The notes under the pieces were generated by a model that saw only the letters and a list, made by a program, of their open reading frames with translations, ran no database searches and was not told the origin of the DNA. Position numbers and translations under genes: made by a program. From Massilia sp. Se16.2.3 (GTDB lineage Bacteria; Pseudomonadota; Gammaproteobacteria; Burkholderiales; Burkholderiaceae_D): 64,000 nt of DNA. Within the stretch, counting starts at the first letter, position 1. Every line of letters begins with the position of its first letter. This document shows positions 1 through 10,601 of this stretch, one piece after another. The stretch is from NCBI RefSeq assembly GCF_014171595.1, contig NZ_CP050451.1, positions 3,906,001 through 3,970,000 on the forward strand, read 5' to 3'.

Positions 1-1734
<1,734 letters not shown>

Positions 1735-1830
1735 CCCGGGATTGTCGCATGGGTAACACCGTTCCGTAACAATGTCCTGCGAGCGCAGGAAATGCAGTTT
1801 CCCCGCCGTCTTCCCGTATACTGCCCCGCT

Positions 1831-2662
1831 ATGCGCATCCAGCTCTTTTCCGACCTTCACCTCGAACGCTATCCCGATTTCGAGCCCGACATCGCCCCCG
1901 ACACCGACGTGGTGGTGCTGGCGGGCGACATCGGCTCCTACCAGGCAGGCTCGCGCCTGGCTGGCGAGGACTTCGGCCTGGAGCGCTTTTCGCCGCTGCG
2001 CCCGGGCGCCTCCCCTGCCCGCGTCCTGTTCATTCCCGGCAACCACGAATTCGACGGCCTCGATTTCGACGCCACCATGCTGCGCCTGCGCGCCACGTGC
2101 AATCGCCTCGGCATCACCTGGCTCGACCAGGAAGTCGTCACCATCGGCAACGTGCGCTTCGTCGGCACCACCCTGTGGTCGGACTTCGATGCGCTGGCAG
2201 CCGGCCACGACCTGACGAAGCAGCTACAGCTGCGCAACAAGGCGATCCGGGCCGCCAACTACTACCTCAGCAAGAACACGACACTACGCGGCGGCGAACC
2301 CATGCTGGCGGAAAGCCTGCGCGAGATCGGCCTGGCCTGCCAGGACTGGTTGCGCGGCGCGCTCATGCAGCCATTCGAGGGCACGACGGTGGCCGTCACC
2401 CACTTCGCCCCCACCCTGCGCAGCGCCGACCCGCGCTACGGCGTCACGCCGGGCACGGCGGGCTTTTTGCAATGCGCTCGACGGCCTGCTGCCCCTGGCC
2501 GACCTCTGGATCCACGGGCACCTGCACTGTCCGCACGACTACGTGGTGGGCGGCAGCGAGGACGGCCGCCCCTGGTCCTGCCGCGTGGTCGCCAATCCGC
2601 GCGGCTACCTGAGCAAGGGCGAGCAGGAAGGGTTCAAGCCGGAGTTCGTCATCACGCTGTGA
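1831..2662 (+). CDS. calcineurin-like metallophosphoesterase, one frameshift
   Basis: Predicted cytosolic metal-dependent phosphoesterase. The N-terminus MRIQLFSDLHLE gives the DxH metal motif; VVVLAGDIGS gives GD, FIPGNHEF gives GNHE, and VTHFAP and WIHGHLH supply the later metal-binding histidines, so all five blocks of the family are present. The last block is in another frame: at about 2462-2472 the run of five T (GGCTTTTTGC) should be four, after which the protein reads FCNALDGLLPLADLWIHGH and ends in KPEFVITL. Corrected length is about 276 residues, normal for the family. The ATG at 1831 is chosen because the family begins directly with MRIQ; the frame is open upstream but has no homology-like sequence. 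It is divergent from the sensor kinase, so the roughly 95 bases between them hold both promoters. The substrate is unknown. Confidence 0.85.
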
Positions 2663-2728
2663 CGCCGCTGCGTGACTGGATCTGACGTAGTTGTTTCAAC
2701 AGCACGTGGACCGTACTGGCGGCGCTCC

Positions 2729-3721
2729 TCAAGCCCGTGCCAATTCGCGCTGCACCCGGTCATGCACAAAACCCGGATGGATGCTTTCGCGCTTTCCGTC
2801 TGCAATCCAGGCCCAGGGTACCGGCATGATGCTGCGCTCCAGCGCGGCGACGAGCGCCCTGGCCTCCTTGCCTGCCCCGCACAGGTAGCACGCCACGGCA
2901 AAGTGGTTCAGGCCCACAGCGCGGAACCCGTGGCGCGGCTGATGCAGTTTCTCCTCGAGCGTGGCAGGAGTAGCGTTGAGCCAGGCATACAGCGCGGTAC
3001 TGACGCGGGCCGCGTGCGAGGCGTTGCGCAGCTGCTTGACCGCATTCGCTCCCAGCGCCAGCGCGTGTTCGCAATATGCCAGGGCCACCAGGAAGTGGAT
3101 CGCACTGCCGCGAGGGGCCCGCTCCGCGCTTTCCTGGGCAAAGCGGAACATCCTCTCGTGGCTGCCGCCCCATTTCTCGGTGGTGACCATGAAATACCGG
3201 TAATGCGTCGGCCAGTGCATGGGAACGCGTGCGGTGGCCTGTGCGAAGTATTGGTCGATCAGGTCGCGATCGCCGCTTCTTCGCACTTCCGCCAGGATCA
3301 GCCAGGCGAAAGGGTCGGCCGCCACCGCGTCCAGGCGCGCTGCCTCGAGCAGCGGCTGCGGGGCGCCGTTGATCAGGTCAAAGAACGGCTGTACGGCCGC
3401 CGGGTCGACGTTCTTGCCATAGGCGCTGCCGCGAATCTTCCATGCCTTGCCGATCATGCTGGCGCCCAGCAGGGTATGTGCGATTGACGAGCCGCTGCGG
3501 CTTTGCACCCATTGTTGCGCCAGCTCGACCGCATCGTCGCGCTGGGAGAAGGTGTGGAGCAGGCGCTCGCGCTCCTCGTCGCTTGCGGAGAGCAGCAGCT
3601 GTTCGGCTTCCTGGTAGCTGCCGCCGATGACATGCTTGAGCAACTGGCTCATCGATGGCGGCGGTAGGTCGTCGATGACGGCTGCCTTGGGAGTCAGTCC
3701 GAGGCTAGAAAGGATGGACAT
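2729..3721 (-). CDS. DUF4034-like protein of unknown function
   Basis: A 330-residue soluble, helical protein without signal peptide. The central part contains the WGGSHERMFRFAQ motif and a following AP-x-GS element with a helical run that, from memory, match DUF4034 proteins, a family with TPR-like helical architecture and no known reaction. The C-terminus has paired small-residue helices around AVACYLCGAGKEARALVAAL, also TPR-like. The start at 3721 (MSILSSLG) is preceded by AGGAG about 11 bases upstream; an alternative ATG at 3742 would add seven residues. It is transcribed toward the metallophosphoesterase, with only 66 bases between the two convergent genes and no obvious hairpin. Confidence 0.6.
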   Translation of the reverse strand: MSILSSLGLTPKAAVIDDLPPPSMSQLLKHVIGGSYQEAEQLLLSASDEERERLLHTFSQRDDAVELAQQWVQSRSGSSIAHTLLGASMIGKAWKIRGSAYGKNVDPAAVQPFFDLINGAPQPLLEAARLDAVAADPFAWLILAEVRRSGDRDLIDQYFAQATARVPMHWPTHYRYFMVTTEKWGGSHERMFRFAQESAERAPRGSAIHFLVALAYCEHALALGANAVKQLRNASHAARVSTALYAWLNATPATLEEKLHQPRHGFRAVGLNHFAVACYLCGAGKEARALVAALERSIMPVPWAWIADGKRESIHPGFVHDRVQRELARA

Positions 3722-4188
3722 CCGACGATTTTCTCCTGGCAAATGTTTTACGATGAAAAAGCTGCAGGCGGACCTCCTGGTGCGCCATGAACCTGGCGAA
3801 CCTCAAGCGCGGAGTTGACAGCCTCATTGCGACCGATACCGCCCTGCCGTCAAAGGATAGCAGTCTCCTGTTGAGAAAAATTCCACGGATTGTCACAATG
3901 CCAAAATTTGGGCTATTCGGGACGCTGCCTGGCACAATGGCCCAGGGTCGCATGCGCTCGATTCTGGCTTCGGGAGATGGCTGATCCCGGTCAATGAATG
4001 CTGTGATGTCCGGCATGGGCTGGAAAAAAATGTCGAGTCACCGACTGCTGCCGACCGATAGCGATCGTGGCTACCAAGCAATTCTTGTTAAGTCACAAAC
4101 GACTGCTCGTGGACCGGTAGCGCGACGTTCAAACCGCCCAGTGTATGGTGTTGCTGCCAGGACCTGCACTGGGTTTTGTCACGCGCTC
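3722..4188. other. intergenic stretch without a recognisable gene
   Basis: About 470 bases between two minus-strand genes. The GC content is visibly lower than in the neighbours. Short open frames exist on both strands, but none has a ribosome site plus a recognisable protein. A TTGACA sits at 3815-3820 on the plus strand with no convincing -10 and no gene downstream. The stretch should hold the promoter of the DUF4034-like gene. I see no tRNA, repeat or terminator. Confidence 0.4.
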
Positions 4189-4776
4189 CTAGGGCGTGAC
4201 CGCCGCCCGCTCCTCGCGCGACAGCACCCGCGGCACCCGCACCGGCGCCTCGCCCGCATCGAAGAAAGGATTGTCGCGATAGCCGCCGCCGAGCCGCGCG
4301 GCCGTGATCATGCTGCCGATCTTGACCACCGCCAGCGCGAGCCCGAGCGGCGTCGATGGCACGGGACCGTGCGCCGATTTCGTATTCGCGGCGAAGCGCT
4401 TGCGCCCCAGTTGCCGGTCCAGCACCTCGGGCGCTTCCATCAGGCAGGCCCGCACCAGCCCGACATACGCCACTTTCGCATCGCGCGGCGTATTCCCGAT
4501 CGGTGTCCCGCAGCAGGACGCATACCAGCGATAGATCCCGCGCGGACTGAGCGACATGCACGCCAGGTGCTCCAGCCCGCTCGTCAGGCGCACCCCTGAC
4601 GGCCGCGTCGCCTCGACCTCGGTTCCACCGGCCGCATCGAGTACCTCCCCCTCCTTCTTCAGGAAACGCGCGAAGGCCTGGCAATCCCTGCAATAACACA
4701 CGGCCCGCGCCACGACCCTGTTCGCGTCCACGCTTCCGCGCAGCTTGCCGCACTTGCACCGCAACTGAATGTCCAT
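4189..4776 (-). CDS. DUF6151 family protein (GFA-like zinc protein)
   Basis: A 195-residue cytosolic protein. The N-terminus CKCGKLRG, then CYCRDCQAF and a later ASCCGTPIG, give the cysteine pattern of zinc-binding GFA-like (glutathione-dependent formaldehyde-activating enzyme) folds; the spacing and the CYCxDCQAF element match the DUF6151 subgroup as I know it. The C-terminus contains NPFFDAGEAPVRVPRVLS, also typical. The reaction is unknown. ATG at 4776 is preferred over GTG at 4782, because GGGG lies about 6 bases before it. It stands alone, roughly 90 bases downstream of the methyltransferase gene and in the same orientation. Confidence 0.7.
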   Translation of the reverse strand: MDIQLRCKCGKLRGSVDANRVVARAVCYCRDCQAFARFLKKEGEVLDAAGGTEVEATRPSGVRLTSGLEHLACMSLSPRGIYRWYASCCGTPIGNTPRDAKVAYVGLVRACLMEAPEVLDRQLGRKRFAANTKSAHGPVPSTPLGLALAVVKIGSMITAARLGGGYRDNPFFDAGEAPVRVPRVLSREERAAVTP

Positions 4777-4865
4777 ATGCACCCCAGGTAGTAAGAAACG
4801 AAGCTCGGTACCGGCATGATGCCAGGGCTGCGCCAGCCCGGGTTACCCGGACAGCGACAGACTGC

Positions 4866-5650
4866 CTATTGCTGTTGCTGGCGTAACTGTTCGAAAAAGC
4901 AGACCGCGGCGGCGGCGGCGACATTCAGGGATTCGACCTGGCCGGCGTGCGGAATCACGACCTGGTGCGAGGCCATGGCCATCAGGTCGTCGGCGACGCC
5001 CTGCCCTTCATGGCCGAGCAGCCAGGCCACCGGCTGGCGCAGGTCGACCTCGTACAGCTTCTGCGTGGCGTAGCCGCTCATCGCGAGCACCGCGATGTCC
5101 GAGGCCTCGATCAGCGCGGCCAGGTCGACGTTCTCGAAGATCTCGAGCACGAAATGCGCGCCCATGGCCGCGCGCAGCACCTTCGGTGACCAGCAGAAGG
5201 CGCTGCCCGGGCTGCAGAACACTGGGTGATCCCGGCCGCGCCGGCGCTTCGCAGGATGGAGCCCACATTGCCTGGATCCTGCACGCCGTCGAGCAGCACC
5301 GCCGATACGGCCATCTGCGCGGGCGCCGCCGGATGCGGGGTCTCGACCGGGAACAGCAGGTTGATGCCGTGCTCAACCTGGCTCAGCGCCCCGAACAGGG
5401 CGTCGGGCAGGACCGTGACGTGCGCGCGCAGGGCTTCGCACCTGGCGGCGATGGCGGCCACTTCCGGGTTCGCCAGGGCGCCCTCCGACACCACGCAGTG
5501 CGGTGGCGCGCCGCGCAGGTCGAGCCAGGCTCGGCACAGGTGCACGCCGTCGAGCAGGGTGCGCCCGGCCTTGCGGCGCGCCTGCGAGCTGGCGGCGAGG
5601 GCCTTGAGTTCCTTGTAGAAGGGATTGTCGCGCGAGGTGAGGGTCTTCAT
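4866..5650 (-). CDS. TrmH/SpoU family RNA 2'-O-methyltransferase, one frameshift
   Basis: Predicted SAM-dependent 2'-O-ribose methyltransferase of rRNA or tRNA, with the trefoil-knot SPOUT fold. The N-terminus [14 protein letters not shown] is the substrate-binding domain. The SPOUT motifs follow: [18 protein letters not shown] (motif 1), LLGHEGQGV (motif 2) and [18 protein letters not shown] (motif 3), all intact. The frame changes near 5220-5226, after [14 protein letters not shown]: the sequence CCCAGTGTTC lacks a G and the next frame continues [11 protein letters not shown]. Corrected length is about 261 residues. The ATG at 5650 overlaps the rnhB stop as ATGA, so translation is probably coupled. 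The target nucleotide cannot be told from sequence; RlmB-like and TsnR-like proteins are both possible. Confidence 0.88.
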
Positions 5651-6366
5651 GCAGTCTGCGCTTGAGTCGGCGCTTCCAGCAGCGCCGCGGCGGGCGCCGG
5701 CTCGCCGAAGGCATCGCCAGGCGCCGGCGCGAACAGGTCCACCTGCAGCAGGCTGCGCACCGGCGCGAAGGAGCGGCGGTGCACCGGCGACGGGCCGTGC
5801 AGGCGCAGGCGCTCCAGGTGCAGGGCGGTGGAGTAGCCCTTGTGCTGGTCGAAGCAGTACTGCGGATAGGCGGCGTGCAGGCGCACCAGTTCGGCGTCGC
5901 GGGCCGTCTTGGCCAGGATCGAGGCCGCCGAGATGGCGTGGCACTTGTCGTCGCCTTCGATCACGGCATGGGCCTTGACGTCCATCGGCGGGCAGCGGTT
6001 GCCGTCGATCAGGGCAATCGTCGGCACTAGTTGCAAGGCCTCGACCGCGCGGCGCATCGCCAGCATGGTCGCGTGCAGGATGTTGAGCGTGTCGATCTCT
6101 TCGCAGCTGGCCTGGCAGATCGCCCAGGCCAGGGCGTGCTCCCGGATTTGCGGTGCCAGCTCGTCGCGGCGCGCTTCCGTCAGCTTCTTGGAATCGCGCA
6201 GGCCCTCGATCGGCCGCTTCGGGTCGAGGATGACGGCGGCGGCGAACACGGGCCCGGCCAGCGGACCACGGCCGGCCTCGTCGACACCGCAGACGATGTC
6301 GAGGTCGGTGAACGGCCGCAGCCGCGGCGGCAGGCCGGGATAGAAATTGACGCGCTTCTTGCTCAT
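5647..6366 (-). CDS. rnhB: ribonuclease HII
   Basis: Endonuclease that cuts the RNA strand of RNA-DNA hybrids and removes misincorporated ribonucleotides. The family signature [16 protein letters not shown] supplies the first acidic residues (D and E), IALIDGN the next Asp, and [14 protein letters not shown] the last active-site block. The 239 residues are slightly longer than usual because of an Ala/Pro-rich C-terminal tail. The start at 6366 ([10 protein letters not shown]) is chosen over an upstream in-frame ATG that would add an unrelated 19-residue leader. It follows lpxB by about 106 bases and its stop overlaps the methyltransferase start. Confidence 0.95.
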   Translation of the reverse strand: MSKKRVNFYPGLPPRLRPFTDLDIVCGVDEAGRGPLAGPVFAAAVILDPKRPIEGLRDSKKLTEARRDELAPQIREHALAWAICQASCEEIDTLNILHATMLAMRRAVEALQLVPTIALIDGNRCPPMDVKAHAVIEGDDKCHAISAASILAKTARDAELVRLHAAYPQYCFDQHKGYSTALHLERLRLHGPSPVHRRSFAPVRSLLQVDLFAPAPGDAFGEPAPAAALLEAPTQAQTA

Positions 6367-6472
6367 GGGGCGGTGCGGGAATGAATGGGTCGATGCGGGT
6401 GCTGCAAGGGCGCAGTATGCCACGGACGGGCGCCGGCCGTAAGGGCCATGGGAGCGCCGCCGCGGAACCGCG

Positions 6473-7630
6473 CTAAGTGCGCGCGCCGATCACGCGCAGC
6501 ACGGCCTCGGCGCTCTCCTGCGCACTGTTGCGCAAGAGGCTATGGTGCATGTCGAGGAAACGCGCCGCCAGGCGGTCGCGCAGCGCCGTATCGTTCAGTT
6601 GCGCCCAGACGGCATCGGCCAGCGCGGCGGGGGTCACGGCATGCTGAAGCAATTCGGGCACGAGGAATTCGCGTGCCAGGATATTCGGCAGGCCGATCCA
6701 GGGCTGGTAGCCCATGTGGCGCATGATTTCCCACTCCAGGCGCTTGACCTTGTAGGCGACTACCATCGGCTTCTTGAACAGCGCCACCTCCAGCGTGGCC
6801 GTGCCCGAGGCGGCCAGCACGGTATCGGCTGCCGCGATCGCCCGGTGCGAGTCCTGGTCGACCAGCGTCAATGGCACGTCGCCCAAGCCCTCCTGCGCGA
6901 GCAGTTCGGTGAACAGCGCACGCTGCTTCTCTCCCGCCATCGGCACGACGAAGCGCAAAGCCGGATCGCGCTGGGCGAGCAGGCGCGCGGCACCGATGAA
7001 GGGCACCGTCAGGTGCTTCAGTTCGCTCATCCGGCTGCCGGGCATGATCGTCACGACACGTGCGTCAGGTGCCAGCCCCAAGGCGGCGCGCGCGGCGACC
7101 GTATCGGGTGCGAGCGGAATCGTCTCGGCCAGCGGGTGGCCGATATAGGTCACCGGCACGCCGGCGTCCTGGTAGATTTTTTCCTCGAAGGGGAAGATCA
7201 CCAGCATGTGCGACACGGCGCGCTGGATCTTCTTGATGCGCCCTCCCCGCCAGGCCCAGATCTGCGGGCCGACGAAGTGTACGGTCGGGATGCCCTTGGC
7301 GCGCAGCTGTTCTTCCAGGCCGAGGTTGAAGCCCGGGTAGTCGGCACCGATGAAGGCCGCCGGGCGTTCCGCCAGCAGGCGGTCGCGCAGCCGGTTCTGG
7401 ATGCCTTTCAGTTCGCGGTAGCGGGGAATGATTTCCAGCAGGTTGCGTACCGTGAGCGTGTCGAGCGGGACATCCGATACCATCCCCTGCTCGATCATGC
7501 GCGGCCCGCCGATGCCATGGAAGCGTACGCCGGGGAGCTGGGGACGCAGCCCCGCCATCAGGCGGGCGGCGAGCATGTCGCCGGAGACCTCGCCGGCCAC
7601 CAGCGCCAGCGAGACTTCCTTTGGTCCCAT
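6473..7630 (-). CDS. lpxB: lipid-A-disaccharide synthase
   Basis: Glycosyltransferase family 19 enzyme that joins UDP-2,3-diacylglucosamine and lipid X to form the lipid A disaccharide at the inner membrane. Family landmarks are visible: [18 protein letters not shown] at the N-terminus, [45 protein letters not shown] (nucleotide-binding region), and [20 protein letters not shown]. The 385 residues are normal length. The ATG at 7630 lies one base after the lpxA stop, so the two are translationally linked. It closes the lpxD-fabZ-lpxA-lpxB block. Confidence 0.97.
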   Translation of the reverse strand: MGPKEVSLALVAGEVSGDMLAARLMAGLRPQLPGVRFHGIGGPRMIEQGMVSDVPLDTLTVRNLLEIIPRYRELKGIQNRLRDRLLAERPAAFIGADYPGFNLGLEEQLRAKGIPTVHFVGPQIWAWRGGRIKKIQRAVSHMLVIFPFEEKIYQDAGVPVTYIGHPLAETIPLAPDTVAARAALGLAPDARVVTIMPGSRMSELKHLTVPFIGAARLLAQRDPALRFVVPMAGEKQRALFTELLAQEGLGDVPLTLVDQDSHRAIAAADTVLAASGTATLEVALFKKPMVVAYKVKRLEWEIMRHMGYQPWIGLPNILAREFLVPELLQHAVTPAALADAVWAQLNDTALRDRLAARFLDMHHSLLRNSAQESAEAVLRVIGART

Positions 7631-7631
7631 G

Positions 7632-8432
7632 TCAGCGGACGATGCCACGGCTGGCGATGCCGAGAAAGTCGCGCATGGCACGGATACCGCCGGCGGCATC
7701 CGGCAAGGCCAGTTCTTCCTGCCCGAGCGCGGCCTTGGCTTCTTCCAGGGTCAGGTTGGAACGGTAGATCAGTTTATAGGCGCTGCGGATGCCGTCGATC
7801 TGGCTGCGCGAGAAACCGCGGCGCTTCAGGCCCTCGATGTTCACGCCGCGCGCGCCGGCCGGGTTGCCGGAGACGAGCACGAAAGGCGGCACGTCCTGGG
7901 TCAGGCTGGTGTACATGCCGATGAAGGCATGGGCGCCGATCTTGCAGAACTGGTGCACGCCGGCATAGCCGGACAGGATGGCGTGGTCGCCGACGTGCAC
8001 GTGGCCGGCCAGCTGCGCGTTGTTCGAGAAGATCGTGTGGCTGCCGACCTGGCAGTCGTGGGCCAGGTGGACGTAGGCCGAGATCCAGTTGTCGTCGCCC
8101 AGGCGCGTCACGCCTTCGTCCTGGGCCGTGCCCAGGTTCATGGTGACGAATTCGCGAATCGTGTTGTCGCTGCCGATTTCCAGGCGCGTCGGTTCGCCCT
8201 TCCACTTCTTGTCCTGGGGCGCGGCGCCGATGGAGCAGAACTGGAAGAACTTGTTATTCTCGCCGATCGTCGTGTGGCCTTCGATGACGACGTGCGGACC
8301 GACGACGGTCCCGGCGCCGATGCGCACGTTCGGACCGATGATCGAGTACGGGCCGACCTCGACCGAGCTGTCCAGCTCGGCCTTCGGGTCGACGATCGCG
8401 CTCTGGTGAATCTTCGGTACTGCGTTGCTCAT
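7632..8432 (-). CDS. lpxA: UDP-N-acetylglucosamine O-acyltransferase
   Basis: First step of lipid A synthesis: transfers a 3-hydroxyacyl chain from acyl carrier protein to UDP-GlcNAc. The sequence is a left-handed beta-helix of hexapeptide repeats (IGPNVRIGAGTVVGPHVVI and onward). It carries the segment HAILSGYAGVHQFCKIGAHA, which holds the catalytic histidine region, and a helical C-terminal domain. The 266 residues are normal length. ATG at 8432 shares its A with the fabZ stop (TAATG), indicating coupled translation. Confidence 0.97.
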   Translation of the reverse strand: MSNAVPKIHQSAIVDPKAELDSSVEVGPYSIIGPNVRIGAGTVVGPHVVIEGHTTIGENNKFFQFCSIGAAPQDKKWKGEPTRLEIGSDNTIREFVTMNLGTAQDEGVTRLGDDNWISAYVHLAHDCQVGSHTIFSNNAQLAGHVHVGDHAILSGYAGVHQFCKIGAHAFIGMYTSLTQDVPPFVLVSGNPAGARGVNIEGLKRRGFSRSQIDGIRSAYKLIYRSNLTLEEAKAALGQEELALPDAAGGIRAMRDFLGIASRGIVR

Positions 8433-8929
8433 TACTGCCCCGCTGCCGCTGCCGGCGCTGCCGCCGAATTCTCGTTTGCCCGGATCGTGCACATCAGCTC
8501 GCCCTCGACGGCGACCTTGCCGTCGACGCTGGCGACCGCCTTGTATTTCCAGATGCCGCGCGATACGCGCAGGATCTCGACATCCATCACCAGCTGGTCG
8601 CCAGGCCCGACCGGACGCTTGAAGCGCGCATTGTCGATGCCGACGAAATACACCACCGAGTTTTCGTCGGGCTTCACATCCATCGTCATGAACGACAGGA
8701 TGGCGGCCGTCTGGGCCATCGCCTCGATCATCAGGACGCCCGGCATGACCGGCTGGTGCGGGAAGTGGCCATTGAAGAATTCTTCGTTGACGGTGACGTT
8801 CTTGATGGCGGTGATGCGCTTGCCGACCTCGACGTCGAGCACGCGGTCCACCAGCAGCAGCGGGTAGCGGTGCGGCAGGTATTCCTTGATTTCGGTGATG
8901 CCGAGGGTGCGCTTTTCAGATGTGGTCAT
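8432..8929 (-). CDS. fabZ: 3-hydroxyacyl-ACP dehydratase FabZ
   Basis: Hot-dog fold dehydratase of type II fatty acid synthesis, converting 3-hydroxyacyl-ACP to trans-2-enoyl-ACP. The active-site block [17 protein letters not shown] contains the catalytic His and Glu. [17 protein letters not shown] at the N-terminus and [19 protein letters not shown] in the second half are also diagnostic. The 165 residues include a short Ala-rich tail. It competes with LpxA and LpxD for the same 3-hydroxyacyl-ACP pool, which fits its place between them. Its ATG overlaps the lpxD stop by four bases (ATGA). Confidence 0.97.
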   Translation of the reverse strand: MTTSEKRTLGITEIKEYLPHRYPLLLVDRVLDVEVGKRITAIKNVTVNEEFFNGHFPHQPVMPGVLMIEAMAQTAAILSFMTMDVKPDENSVVYFVGIDNARFKRPVGPGDQLVMDVEILRVSRGIWKYKAVASVDGKVAVEGELMCTIRANENSAAAPAAAAGQ

Positions 8930-10035
8930 TTTTCTTCTGTGATCGTTCGGATGGTTTTTTCCAGCGCGCGGATCTTGTCGCGCATGGTGTTCAGGTTACG
9001 CACGATGGCCGCCGACTTTTCCCACTCGGCGTTCTTGGCGAGCGGGTAGAAACCGGTGTACTGCCCCGGCTCGAGCACCGAGCGCGAGACCATGCTGCCC
9101 GAGGAGATATGGACATTGTCGGCGATTTCCAGGTGCCCCAGCACCATCGCCGCGCCACCGAAGGTGCAGCGGCTGCCGATCTTCGCGCTGCCGGCCACGC
9201 CGACGCAGCCGGCCATGGCCGTGTGTGCGCCGATGTGGCAGTTGTGGCCGATCTGGATCTGGTTGTCGAGCTTGACGCCGTTTTCGATGACCGTGTCGGC
9301 CAGTGCGCCGCGGTCGATGGAGGTATTCGAGCCGATGTCGACGTCGTCGCCGATGACGACGCGCCCGGTCTGCGGGATCTTGATGTAGACGCCCGCTTCC
9401 ACTGCGAAGCCGAAGCCGTCGCCGCCGATCACCGCGCCCGAGTGGACGATGCCGCGCGCGCCGATGACGCACTTGCGGTGGAAGGTGACGTTGGCAAAGA
9501 AGTGCGTGCCTTCGCCGACCATGGCGTCCTTGCCGATGAAGCAGCCATGCTCGATGACGGCGCCGGCTTTCACGACCGCGCCCGCCTCGATGGTGACGAA
9601 GGGGCCGATGTGGGCCGAGGGGTCCACCTGCGCGCTCGGGTCGACGACTGCGCTCGGGTGCACGCCGGCGGCGGGCGCCGTTTCTTCGAGCGAGAGGAAG
9701 TACTGGGCCGCGCGCGCAAAATAGGCATACGGGTTGGTGGTGACGATGCGGCTGCCGCTGTAGGTGGCGGCGACCGACGGATCGTCCAGCGGCGACAGGA
9801 TCAGCGCGGCGGCCGCGCTCTGGCCGGCCAGCGCGCGCAGCTTGCTGTTGGAGAGGAAGCTGATCTGGCCGGGACCGGCGCTGTCGAGCGGGGCGATCGC
9901 GCTGACGACGAGGTCGGGGTCGCCGACCAGCTGGCCGCCGAAGCGCTCGACCAGGTCCCGCAGGCGCACCTGCGTGCCCCCTGGATGGCCGGGCGCTTGT
10001 GCGACTGCTTCTTGATTCTTTTCGCGTTGTTCCAA
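8926..10035 (-). CDS. lpxD: UDP-3-O-acylglucosamine N-acyltransferase
   Basis: Third step of lipid A synthesis: N-acylates UDP-3-O-acylglucosamine. The N-terminal uridine-binding domain (about 20-110, with [13 protein letters not shown]) is followed by many hexapeptide repeats from about residue 115, the substrate-binding segment [12 protein letters not shown], and the helical C-terminus ALEKTIRTI. Length is 369 residues. The start is 4 bases after the skp stop, so it lies in one transcript with bamA and skp, linking outer-membrane protein assembly and lipid A supply. Confidence 0.97.
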   Translation of the reverse strand: MEQREKNQEAVAQAPGHPGGTQVRLRDLVERFGGQLVGDPDLVVSAIAPLDSAGPGQISFLSNSKLRALAGQSAAAALILSPLDDPSVAATYSGSRIVTTNPYAYFARAAQYFLSLEETAPAAGVHPSAVVDPSAQVDPSAHIGPFVTIEAGAVVKAGAVIEHGCFIGKDAMVGEGTHFFANVTFHRKCVIGARGIVHSGAVIGGDGFGFAVEAGVYIKIPQTGRVVIGDDVDIGSNTSIDRGALADTVIENGVKLDNQIQIGHNCHIGAHTAMAGCVGVAGSAKIGSRCTFGGAAMVLGHLEIADNVHISSGSMVSRSVLEPGQYTGFYPLAKNAEWEKSAAIVRNLNTMRDKIRALEKTIRTITEEK

Positions 10036-10039
10036 AATC

Positions 10040-10567
10040 TTACTTGTCCAGCAGTTTCAGGATCTTGTCGGTAATGTCGATGCGCGGGCTCGACCACGCC
10101 GCTTCCTGCAGCACGGCGTCGAGTTTTTCCTGCTCGGCGATCTGCTCGATCATCTTGTAGGCCTTCTGGGCGATGGCGGCGCGTTCCTCGCTCTTGCGCT
10201 GGAACAGGTCTTCCTGGAACTCGCGCTGCATGCGCTGCACGTCCTTTTCCATGTCGAACAGTTCGCGCGCGCGGCGGGTGCGTTCGATGTCCGACAGGCG
10301 CGGCGCGTCGGCGTCGAACTTCTCGCTCATCTGCTTGAACTTGGCCACCATCTCTTCGGTCGTCTTCTGGCGCTTGGAGAACTCGGCCTGGATCTTGGCG
10401 TCGGCCGCCTTGGCCATCTTCGACTCGGTCATCAGGCGTTCGGTGTAGACGAAACCGATGCGGCTCGGTCCCGTCTGCGCCGCGGCCGGCAGCGAGGCCA
10501 GCGGAGCGGAAATCACGGCCGCCAGCACCAGGGTGCGTGGCAGCGTGGCAATCAGGGTTTTCAACAT
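10040..10567 (-). CDS. skp: periplasmic chaperone Skp/OmpH
   Basis: Periplasmic holdase that carries unfolded outer-membrane proteins to the Bam complex. A signal peptide is visible (MLKTLIATLPRTLVLAAVIS, Ala-rich end, cleavage near AAAQ). It is followed by IGFVYTERLM and a long charged coiled coil (about residues 50-130, KAADAKIQAEFSKRQKTTEE onward), as expected for the tentacles of the jellyfish-like trimer. Length is 175 residues. GGAGACAT directly precedes the ATG. It lies between bamA and lpxD as in other proteobacteria. Confidence 0.95.
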   Translation of the reverse strand: MLKTLIATLPRTLVLAAVISAPLASLPAAAQTGPSRIGFVYTERLMTESKMAKAADAKIQAEFSKRQKTTEEMVAKFKQMSEKFDADAPRLSDIERTRRARELFDMEKDVQRMQREFQEDLFQRKSEERAAIAQKAYKMIEQIAEQEKLDAVLQEAAWSSPRIDITDKILKLLDK

Positions 10568-10601
10568 ATGTCTCCGCGATGAAAGAGGGTAAGCCGGCCC
10601 G

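Noticed and set aside
2462..2472. Programmed frameshifting at the T-run of the metallophosphoesterase
   Set aside because: No slippery heptamer with downstream structure is evident, and similar shifts occur in many unrelated genes here, so an indel error is the simpler reading.
3815..3850. Plus-strand promoter at TTGACA
   Set aside because: No acceptable -10 at 16-18 bases and no gene downstream on that strand.
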